Shown piece after piece: positions 1 through 5,730 of a stretch of DNA of 18,229 nt. The stretch spans positions 1-18,229 of the forward strand of contig CAYTCW010000091.1 of the NCBI GenBank assembly GCA_964436235.1, given 5' to 3'. This stretch comes from UBA9980 sp964436235. Lineage in GTDB: Bacteria > Muiribacteriota > UBA9980. How positions within the stretch are numbered: the first letter of the stretch is position 1; every line of letters starts with the position of its first letter. The position numbers and the translations under genes were made by a program. The notes below the pieces were generated by a model, which was not told the origin of the DNA, ran no database searches, and saw nothing but the letters and a program-made list of their open reading frames with translations.

Positions 1-57
1 TTCTACTTCTACTTCTACTTCTACTTCTACTTCTACTTCTACTTCTACTTCTACTTC
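1..57. repeat. hexamer microsatellite (TTCTAC)n
   Basis: Nine perfect head-to-tail copies of TTCTAC run from the window edge to 54, then a partial unit. The array may continue leftwards out of view. It abuts the left end of repeat copy A, in the same position as the different simple-sequence array beside copy B. It is open in all three forward frames, so it could in principle be the end of a low-complexity coding region, but no start is visible. Confidence 0.95.
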
Positions 58-84
58 CTTCTTTCTTGCCTTTTAATTATTTTA

Positions 85-504
85 CTGCCGGCTTGCCTGT
101 TTGCAGCCGCGCGCATACGTGCGCGCGGCTGCGGTGCAAAAATGGCGCTATTGTATCTGTGTCTTATGGCTCGCGGTAAAAATTGTTGTAAATCGGCACT
201 AATAATCGCACTGCTAAAAATTAAACGAATTGTATAAAAGAATAGTCTCAGTAATTTATTTTAATTTAAACAAATATGTTTAATAATACTTTCGTATAAT
301 AAAAGTTGTTACGCTTTAGGACATTAACGCGAGCCGAAATCTTAAGTTCTAATGGTGCGTAAATAGCACGCCTTTGCGCGCGGTGCGCGCGTGAAGGCAA
401 AACTGACAGAAGGAAGGGAAAATTTTGGGGGCAATATATAAAAAAAAATCGAAGCCGGCATGAAAAAACGCTCAAAATAAAAAGGGTATGATAATAGCCT
501 TTTT
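85..504 (+). ncRNA. candidate structured RNA in repeat copy A
   Basis: The closing arms 85-94 and 452-461 enclose hairpin 1, a core stem and hairpin 2, like a multi-branched RNA. An intrinsic-terminator-like hairpin with five T residues follows at 479-504, about 18 nt after the closing stem. The order (closing stem, then terminator) favours a plus-strand transcript, and hairpin 2 here keeps its stem through wobble pairs that exist only on the plus strand. Some mismatches in copy B would instead be wobble pairs on the minus strand, so the transcribed strand is not settled. A TATAAT at 295-300 is conserved between copies but lacks a good -35. Expression and function are inference. Confidence 0.35.
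479..504. terminator. intrinsic terminator in repeat copy A
   Basis: AAAAA, a six-base arm GGGTAT, loop GATA, arm ATAGCC and TTTTT form a symmetric hairpin with one G-G mismatch. With A residues on one side and T residues on the other it could act in both directions. Copy B holds the same structure without the mismatch. Confidence 0.7.
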
Positions 505-507
505 ATT

Positions 508-592
508 AAGGGAGAGTAAAGAGGGAAACGGGGGACAAGAGATCGTCTCCATTTGTCCTTTCTTCTCCCACGGCGCGGTCTTACGGCGGTTC
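508..592 (+). repeat. purine/pyrimidine hairpin module, copy A
   Basis: The module begins AAGGGAGAGTAAA, followed by a G-rich arm (529-542) and a C/T-rich arm ending near 572, then CGGTCTTA (576-583). It matches the modules at 3331-3401 and 18103-18186 (inverted) but is the most diverged of the three: the stem has several mismatches, and a small internal hairpin GAGA-TCG-TCTC replaces the usual tip. CGGTCTTA recurs at 595-602, followed by a small GGTC/GACC hairpin. Confidence 0.75.
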
Positions 593-618
593 TTCGGTCT
601 TATAAATGACCGGAAAAC

Positions 619-679
619 TTGATAAAAAATAATATATAAATAATATATTATTGACTTTATTCTCTTTATATGTTAGTTT
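619..679 (+). promoter_or_regulatory. candidate promoters for tupB
   Basis: Two overlapping possibilities are visible. One is TTGATA (619-624), 16 bases, TAATAT (641-646), with a start near 653. The other is TTGACT (651-656), 17 bases, TAGTTT (674-679), with a start near 686-688, exactly at the second ATG. The second would make the tupB mRNA leaderless from 688. Sequence alone cannot decide between them. Confidence 0.45.
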
Positions 680-687
680 TAACGGCC

Positions 688-1389
688 ATGGATATATTAT
701 ATTCAGCTTTTATAAAATGCTTCGGCTTAATAATTAACCTCGATCCCTATTTAATCGAAGTGACTAAGGTGACAATAACGCTTTCGGCGCTTTCGACGCT
801 CGCATCTTTCGTAATAGGCGTTCCGGCGGGCCTGTTTATTTCGCTGTCTGATTTTTACGGCAAGCGATTTATAACGGCGTCAATCAACGCCGGAATGGGG
901 CTTCCGCCGGTCGTAGTGGGCTTAGTTGTCGCGATACTCTTCGGGCGCAGCGGCCTGTTCGGCGATTTAAACCTGCTTTATACCAAAACAGCCATCTTTA
1001 TAAGCCAGCTCATAATAGCTATCCCGGTAGCCTGCGGGCTTACTATAGCCGCCTGCGCGGAAGTTCCCGAATCGCTCAAACTTCAGTTAGATTCATTCGG
1101 CGCGAACCTCTTTCAAAAATCCGGCTGTATAGCGCGCGAAATTAAAAAATCGCTTTTAGTCATCGCTATGGCCGCTTTCGGCAGCGTCGTCTCGGAGGTC
1201 GGGGCCGTTATAATGGTCGGCGGCAATATTTTAAACGAAACCAGAGTTCTGACTACCGCCATAGTATCTGAAGTCCGCATCGGCAATTACGATACTGCCT
1301 TAGGCTTCGCCATCATACTTCTTACGCTTACATTTTTGGTTAATTACTCTATAAGCCTTCTGACACCCCAAAAAAATAAAAATAATTAA
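688..1389 (+). CDS. tupB: tungstate ABC transporter permease TupB
   Basis: This is the inner-membrane permease of a tungstate (ModB/TupB-type) ABC importer; it moves tungstate delivered by a TupA-type binding protein, powered by TupC. The protein is very hydrophobic, with about five membrane segments. It has the family features: an early TxTLS stretch, GMGLPPVVVGL around residue 75, and the cytoplasmic coupling region SEVGAVIMVGGNI followed by TRVLTTAI. The length of 233 residues is normal. I chose ATG 688 because residues from MDILYSAF onward fit the usual TupB N terminus and a possible -10 lies over the earlier ATG at 670, which would add six residues. Neither start has a Shine-Dalgarno sequence. 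tupC follows 82 bp downstream. No tupA is in the window. Confidence 0.88.
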   Translation: MDILYSAFIKCFGLIINLDPYLIEVTKVTITLSALSTLASFVIGVPAGLFISLSDFYGKRFITASINAGMGLPPVVVGLVVAILFGRSGLFGDLNLLYTKTAIFISQLIIAIPVACGLTIAACAEVPESLKLQLDSFGANLFQKSGCIAREIKKSLLVIAMAAFGSVVSEVGAVIMVGGNILNETRVLTTAIVSEVRIGNYDTALGFAIILLTLTFLVNYSISLLTPQKNKNN

Positions 1390-1471
1390 ACCGGGGAATT
1401 GTTATTAGTTTATAAAATTGTAAAATAAAAATTTTTGAAATCATTAAAATTAAATAAAATTAATTATAAAC

Positions 1472-2659
1472 ATGAAAATACTCGAAATCAAAGACTTATA
1501 TTTTAAATATCGCGGCGATATAACCAAACGGGATTTCAACCTTAAAATAGCTGACTTAGATATAGAAAAAGGTTCGAACCTCGCCATATTCGGAAAAAGC
1601 GGCTCGGGCAAATCCACGCTTCTTAAAATTTGCGCCGGCCTCCAAAAAGGTTTTGAAGGAAATATAAAACTTTTCGGGCAGCAGCTCGCGCCTTCAAACA
1701 GAGTCGCAAACCGTGAAGCGCTTTCAAAAACGGCCGTTTTGTTTCAGGACGCTCCGCTTTTCAACTGCGGCGTATATGAAAATATAGCCATAGGACTTAA
1801 AATTAAAAAATGCGGCGAAGCGCATATAAAAAAATCCGTCGATGAAATTATAGAAAAAATGAATTTAAACGATATCGCCCGCGCCCACTCGAGCGAAATT
1901 TCAGGCGGCCAGGCACGCCGGGTCTGCCTTGCTCGCGTCCTTATTCTAAAACCTGCCTTGCTTTTTCTCGACGAGCCTTTTTACTCGCTCGACGCGATGA
2001 ACCGCGCCGAAATAATGCACGAATTAAAACTTATGACCGGCGAGGCCGGCATCACTCTGATGCTTGTAACCCATGATAAAAACGAAGCACTCGCGCTCTG
2101 CGATAAAATGGCCGTAATCGACGGCGGAACGCTTATCCGGCATGCCGGAGTAAAGCAATGCTTAAGCGATCCCCAATCAGAAACCGAAGCTAAACTCCTC
2201 GGGCGCGAAATGATATTTTACGGAACCGTGACTAATTGCGAACATGAAGTCGCCGAGATCGAATGCACACCGAATGCCGGCCTGAAAGAGTCCGCAACAT
2301 ACAATCAATGCGGAGAAGACTCTGAAGATTTTTTTAAAATACAAGCGGCCGGATCTTATTCAATAGGCGAACGCGTATGTATAATAATAAATCCACAGGA
2401 TATATCGATCGGCTTAATAAAAGATGAAAATAATCATTACCCGAATGAAAACACCTCGGTTTTAAATAACTACGAAGGCGTTATCGAATCGGCGGCCCAT
2501 TATGAATTCGGCATGCTGCTTAATGTATCGATCGGCAATAACATAAAATTTCATGCTTATATTACTTCTAAATCTTATGAACGACTTAATTTAAGCCGGC
2601 CGGCTAAAGTGAAAGTGTCCGTGAAGGCCACCAGCGTAAAATCTTTTTTAATGCCGTAA
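1472..2659 (+). CDS. tupC: tungstate ABC transporter ATP-binding protein TupC
   Basis: This is the ATPase that drives tungstate import through TupB at the cytoplasmic face of the inner membrane. Visible motifs are Walker A GKSGSGKST (41-49), Q-loop Gln92, signature ISGGQ (143-147), Walker B LLFLDEP with Glu168, and the switch His201 in THD. After the ABC domain (about 1-230) comes a long C-terminal region to residue 395. Its end, from about 325, resembles a TOBE/Mop oxyanion-binding fold, ending in a KATSVK motif typical of molybdate/tungstate ATPases. This suggests that the ATPase is regulated by bound oxyanion. There is no Shine-Dalgarno sequence before the ATG; the upstream 82 bp are very AT-rich. 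Molybdate specificity cannot be excluded, but TupB favours tungstate. Confidence 0.88.
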   Translation: MKILEIKDLYFKYRGDITKRDFNLKIADLDIEKGSNLAIFGKSGSGKSTLLKICAGLQKGFEGNIKLFGQQLAPSNRVANREALSKTAVLFQDAPLFNCGVYENIAIGLKIKKCGEAHIKKSVDEIIEKMNLNDIARAHSSEISGGQARRVCLARVLILKPALLFLDEPFYSLDAMNRAEIMHELKLMTGEAGITLMLVTHDKNEALALCDKMAVIDGGTLIRHAGVKQCLSDPQSETEAKLLGREMIFYGTVTNCEHEVAEIECTPNAGLKESATYNQCGEDSEDFFKIQAAGSYSIGERVCIIINPQDISIGLIKDENNHYPNENTSVLNNYEGVIESAAHYEFGMLLNVSIGNNIKFHAYITSKSYERLNLSRPAKVKVSVKATSVKSFLMP

Positions 2660-2702
2660 ATTTAATATTGTTTTTAAAAAGAAGGGGAGGGAGAAAAGGT
2701 TA

Positions 2703-2801
2703 GCAACCCATTCTGCAAATTGCCTGACGCTTTTTCATTGGTTTGCCGATAGCTTTTTCTGCCTCGGCTTTAAATTCGTTTTCTTTCCTGCTTTTTACTT
2801 C
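2703..2801 (-). other. possible coding remnant
   Basis: Between the tupC stop and repeat copy B, the minus strand is open for 33 codons before a TAA at 2700-2702. The peptide has the look of real protein (NEFKAEAEKAIGKPMKKRQ, ending ICRMGC), but no start codon lies upstream before the stop at 2802-2804, inside the microsatellite. It may be the truncated 3' end of a lost gene, or chance. No function can be assigned. Confidence 0.25.
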
Positions 2802-2826
2802 TTATTTCTTATTTCTTATTTCTTTT
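2799..2826. repeat. heptamer microsatellite (TTCTTAT)n
   Basis: Three perfect copies of TTCTTAT and a degenerate fourth run up to the left end of repeat copy B. The unit differs from the TTCTAC array beside copy A but has the same polypyrimidine character and the same position. Confidence 0.9.
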
Positions 2827-3174
2827 CCTGCCAGCTTGCTTGTTTGCATCCGCGTACTTCGTACGCGAATGCGTAGCAATAATGGCACTAAGGCAACTTC
2901 ACCTTATGGCTCACGGTAAAAATTATTGTAAATCGGCACTAATAATTTCACTGCTAAAAATTAAACGAATTGTATAAAAAAATAATCTCAGTAATTTATT
3001 TTAATTTAAACAAATATGTTTAATAATACCTTCATATAATAAAAGCTGTTACGCTTTTGAGCATTACCGCAAGCCGAAATCTTAAGTTCCGTCAGTGCGT
3101 AAATAGCATGCCATCGCGCACGCAACGCGTGCGAGATGGCAAAACTGACAAAAGGCAGGGAAAAAGTTTTAGAC

Positions 3175-3246
3175 AAGAAAATAAAAGAAAGGAAATAACA
3201 AGTATAAAATAAGAAGTAAAAGGCAAAGAAAATAAAAGAAAGGAAA
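3175..3246. repeat. 21-bp direct repeat in a purine-rich tract
   Basis: A 21-bp A/G-rich unit (beginning AAGAAAATAAAAG) occurs exactly at 3175-3195 and 3226-3246, 51 bp apart, followed by GGAAA iterations to about 3255. Copy A has no such segment, so it was gained in copy B or lost from copy A. Confidence 0.9.
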
Positions 3247-3301
3247 GGAAAGGAATTTTAAAAGAAAAACTTCGAAGCTGGCAGCAAATGCCGCTCAAAA
3301 T

Positions 3302-3327
3302 AAAAAGGCTATGATAATAGCCTTTTT
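3302..3327. terminator. bidirectional intrinsic terminator in repeat copy B
   Basis: AAAAAGGCTAT, loop GATA and ATAGCCTTTTT form a perfect 11-bp hairpin with A and T tracts on its two sides. It can stop transcription from the repeat on the plus strand and read-through from the CLC operon on the minus strand. Confidence 0.85.
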
Positions 3328-3330
3328 ATT

Positions 3331-3401
3331 AAGGGAGAGTAAAGGGGGCACGGGGGGAAGAGAGGGCCATTGGTCCTTTCTTTCCCCCCGTCGCGGTCTT
3401 A
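3331..3401 (+). repeat. purine/pyrimidine hairpin module, copy B
   Basis: AAGGGAGAGTAAA is followed by a long hairpin at 3350-3391: arm ACGGGGGGAAGAGAGGGCC, loop ATT, and a 20-base complementary arm with one bulge and two G-T pairs. It ends in CGGTCTTA (3394-3401). It is nearly identical to the inverted module at 18103-18186. It lies just downstream of the CLC stop codon and could also help terminate that operon. Confidence 0.88.
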
Positions 3402-3405
3402 TTTA

Positions 3406-4821
3406 TCATTTATTGTTTTCATTTTCTTTTTTTATTTCTTCTTCATCTTTTTTATTATTTTTTTCATTTTTATTCAGTAAATTATTATAGTATGAAGACG
3501 CTAATTTTATCATACTTGATTTTTCGGTATTGATATCCGTGTTTGATTCATCGATTTCTTCTCCGAGTTTTACATCGAGCGAGTTTGATTTTTTAAAGGC
3601 GAGAATTTGCGATGGATATACGCTTCGATGGCCGGTTATAACGAAACTGACGACGCAGGCTACCGCTGCGTAAGGCGCAACGCGAGCACCGAAGACTTCT
3701 ACCGCCATTATACTTGCCGCAATAGGCGTATTAGCCGATCCGGCAAGCAGGCTTACAAAGCCGATAGCCGCGAACATAGCCGGATCGAGTCCCATAAATT
3801 GAGCGTAAGCCGCCCCGGCCGTCGCGCCTATAAAAAAAATAGGCGTTACGATACCGCCGCTGCCGCCGAAACCGAGTGTGATTGAAGTGAATAAAATTTT
3901 TAAAAGAAAAGCGTACCATACGACCGAGCCGCCGTCAATAACCTTTTCAAGAGTTTCAAGGCCGAGGCCGAGATAATCGGTTGAAAAAAGTTTAGCCATG
4001 AGTATGAGCGCCAGACCGCCGATTATCGCCTTATAAGATTTATCTAATTTAATTTTAGACGAAATTTTTTCAGATAAATGAAGCGACTCTATTAAAATAA
4101 GCGAGCAGAGGCCGAAGAAAATACCTGCCAGTATGACTTTTAAGTATAGCAGTTCGCTGAATTTAATTGGAATAAAATATATTTTATGATAGCTATATTC
4201 GATGCCCAAATAAGAAGCGATCTGAAAAGAAGTTATACCGGCGATAAACGAAGGCAGCAGGACATCGTAGAGTATGCTTCCGATCAAAAGCACTTCGACG
4301 CCGAATATGGCCCCCGAGATGGGCGTGCCGAAAACCGCTCCAAAACCGGCGCTTATACCGCATATAACTAATTTTTTACGGTCGGTGTTATCGAATTTAA
4401 AAATATCGGCAAAAAGCGATGAAAGGCCTGCGCCTATCTGCGCGCACGGGCCTTCTTTTCCGGCGGAGCCGCCTGAGGCTAAAGTGATTATAGTAGCCGC
4501 CAGTTTGACCGGAACGACTAACGGATTCATCTTACCGCTGCGGCGGTGAACGGCTTCTATAACTTTTTCGGTGCCATGTCCGGCCGCTTCGGGCGCTAAG
4601 TATTTAACGAGTAAAACGCTTACCAAGAAAGCGATCGGCAGGATGAAATAATAACCTTTATATTCAGAAGCGAAAGCGATCGAATAATTTAAAATATATA
4701 AAAATAAAGAAGTAGCCGCTCCGACGATAACGCCTATAATGGTCGCCAGAATTATCCATTTCAAAACTGAAAAAAATATTACTACTTCTTCCTGTACTTT
4801 TTTATCTACATGAGCAGTCAA
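3406..4821 (-). CDS. CLC-family chloride channel/transporter
   Basis: This is a polytopic inner-membrane protein of the CLC family, which carries chloride (or another anion) by channel or proton-exchange mechanisms. It shows about ten hydrophobic segments, the filter motif GKEGP (121-125) with the gating glutamate Glu123, and the later GGIVTP stretch near residue 320 that corresponds to the family GxFxP. The first filter motif, usually GSGIP, reads GHGTE (81-85). There are no CBS domains; instead the C terminus is a charged Lys/Glu/Asn low-complexity tail. Length is 471 residues. The start is TTG at 4821 with GGAG ten bases upstream; an in-frame TGA just before it excludes a longer form. It is last in the fba-HEAT-hydrolase-CLC set, 30 bp after the hydrolase. 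Confidence 0.88.
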   Translation of the reverse strand: MTAHVDKKVQEEVVIFFSVLKWIILATIIGVIVGAATSLFLYILNYSIAFASEYKGYYFILPIAFLVSVLLVKYLAPEAAGHGTEKVIEAVHRRSGKMNPLVVPVKLAATIITLASGGSAGKEGPCAQIGAGLSSLFADIFKFDNTDRKKLVICGISAGFGAVFGTPISGAIFGVEVLLIGSILYDVLLPSFIAGITSFQIASYLGIEYSYHKIYFIPIKFSELLYLKVILAGIFFGLCSLILIESLHLSEKISSKIKLDKSYKAIIGGLALILMAKLFSTDYLGLGLETLEKVIDGGSVVWYAFLLKILFTSITLGFGGSGGIVTPIFFIGATAGAAYAQFMGLDPAMFAAIGFVSLLAGSANTPIAASIMAVEVFGARVAPYAAVACVVSFVITGHRSVYPSQILAFKKSNSLDVKLGEEIDESNTDINTEKSSMIKLASSYYNNLLNKNEKNNKKDEEEIKKENENNK

Positions 4822-4851
4822 ATTAAATCATCTCCATATATCATAAATATT

Positions 4852-5679
4852 TTATTTTATTCTTTTCAGCCATTCGATAACGCAGGCTGCGAATATTTCG
4901 GGCCTTTCGATTTGAAGGTAATGGCCGCAGCGGTCTAAGGCCGCATAACTTAAAGACGAAAAATTATCAAAAAGTTTCAGAGCGTCTTTATAACCAGCTA
5001 TCGAATCGTTTTTACCGCACAGCGCGAAAGAAGCTCCTGTAAAAGGCTCTTGAAAAGAATCGACGTCGAATGAAAGGGGATATGAGTTATTCCATATTGC
5101 GTCCAGGACTGCGACATTAGCTAAGTTCATAGCCTCGATAACCTGTTGTTTGAAAAGGCGCCACACGCAGTAATTTTGAATAACTATATTAGATTCGAAC
5201 ACCGTACGGTCAAAAAAATCTAACTTTTCAATAAAACCGGTTTCTCTCTCGAATACGACATGTTCGGGAAGCGAGCGGGTCGAAGGCAACGGCAGTATCA
5301 CCGGAGCCAATAAAAATACGCCCCGAACGCGTTTTGGCATTTTATTAATTACGGCCCGTGCGAGGTAGCCGCCGTAAGATTCGCCTATTAATATAAAATT
5401 TTCTTCGCCCGGCAGGATTTTATTTATAAACTCGCAAACGATCCCGAAGATATCATCCGAAGAAGAAAGGCCGGGCGGCGAGGCGGTACGGCCCATGCCG
5501 GCAAGATCGAAATAAATGCGCCGGTATCCTTCGATATCGTTAAAAACAGGTTCCAGACAGCCTTTCATCACGCGGCAATCGAGATGAAAACCATGAATGC
5601 AAATAACCGGAACGCCTTCGCCGATAATTTCGTTATAAACCTGAACGCAGTTATTTTTAAAAACTATCTCTTCATACAT
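4852..5679 (-). CDS. alpha/beta-fold hydrolase
   Basis: This is a soluble 275-residue hydrolase of the alpha/beta superfamily, with no signal peptide. Residues that fit the fold are the oxyanion region HGFHLD (29-34), a nucleophile elbow GESYGG with Ser101, the acid Asp225 in CGKND, and the base His253 in CGHYLQIERPE close to the C terminus. The cap region (about 140-200) carries several aromatic residues. The substrate cannot be told; relatives are esterases, lipases and C-C bond hydrolases. Start ATG 5679 has only a weak AAGG ten bases upstream. It lies 51 bp after the HEAT gene and 30 bp before the CLC gene, so it is probably co-transcribed with them. Confidence 0.85.
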   Translation of the reverse strand: MYEEIVFKNNCVQVYNEIIGEGVPVICIHGFHLDCRVMKGCLEPVFNDIEGYRRIYFDLAGMGRTASPPGLSSSDDIFGIVCEFINKILPGEENFILIGESYGGYLARAVINKMPKRVRGVFLLAPVILPLPSTRSLPEHVVFERETGFIEKLDFFDRTVFESNIVIQNYCVWRLFKQQVIEAMNLANVAVLDAIWNNSYPLSFDVDSFQEPFTGASFALCGKNDSIAGYKDALKLFDNFSSLSYAALDRCGHYLQIERPEIFAACVIEWLKRIK

Positions 5680-5730
5680 TTAGCCGTAACCTTAATAGAA
5701 ACGATGAAAGCCTATGACCGCGGAAGCAAC

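Larger units (their letters stand above)
58..592 (+). repeat. dispersed structured repeat, copy A
   Basis: This copy matches copy B (2820-3401) in the same order and orientation. Parts in order are: a left closing arm CTGCCGGCTT (85-94); hairpin 1 (103-132, 13-bp perfect stem, loop TACG); core stem arm GGCTCGCGGTAA (168-179) pairing at 11 of 12 positions with 324-335; an AT-rich core containing the conserved inverted repeat TTAAAC/GTTTAA (266-283); hairpin 2 (370-398, 13-bp stem with two wobble pairs, loop GTG); a right closing arm AAGCCGGCA (452-460); a terminator (479-504); and a polypurine/polypyrimidine hairpin module (508-592). No protein is convincingly encoded. Together with the microsatellite it fills the gene-free stretch before tupB. 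Confidence 0.88.
2828..3327 (+). ncRNA. candidate structured RNA in repeat copy B
   Basis: The same branched architecture as in copy A is closed by a perfect 10-bp stem and followed about 17 nt later by a perfect terminator. Relative to copy A, the middle G-C pair of the closing stem is replaced by an A-T pair on both sides, and the stems of hairpins 1 and 2 are rewritten with pairing kept. Two C-A mismatches in the core stem and one in hairpin 1 would be wobble pairs on the minus strand, which leaves the strand open. Expression is not shown by sequence. Confidence 0.38.
2820..3401 (+). repeat. dispersed structured repeat, copy B
   Basis: This second copy has the same orientation and order of parts as copy A (58-592). 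The closing arms are CTGCCAGCTT (2828-2837) and AAGCTGGCAG (3275-3284), a perfect 10-bp pairing. Hairpin 1 is at 2846-2872 (loop TTC), the core stem arms are at 2908-2919 and 3064-3075, and hairpin 2 is at 3110-3140 (14-bp stem with one mismatch, loop AAC). The terminator is at 3302-3327 and the hairpin module at 3331-3401. From about 2903 to 3089 some nine in ten bases equal copy A, while the hairpin stems differ in sequence. Copy B carries about 85 bp more purine-rich sequence (3168-3270) than copy A. With the remnant at 2703-2801 it fills the gap between tupC and the CLC gene. Confidence 0.9.

Noticed and set aside
1..57. Tandem TTCTAC array considered as a CRISPR or iteron array
   Set aside because: The unit is six bases with no spacers; it is a plain microsatellite.
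266..475. Minus-strand frame of 69 codons in copy A, and its counterpart at 3092-3298 in copy B
   Set aside because: They share only a short LLSVLPSR stretch that arises from hairpin 2 and its flank; the rest differs in frame and composition, copy B's is low-complexity, and neither has a ribosome site.
58..592. Copy A as an insertion sequence
   Set aside because: No transposase frame, no target-site duplication and no typical terminal inverted repeats beyond the 9-10-bp closing arms were seen; a non-autonomous mobile origin remains possible.
3607..3885. Plus-strand frames across the CLC, HEAT, malQ and protease genes
   Set aside because: They lie fully inside well-supported minus-strand genes and have no recognisable protein character; they are shadows of GC-rich third positions.
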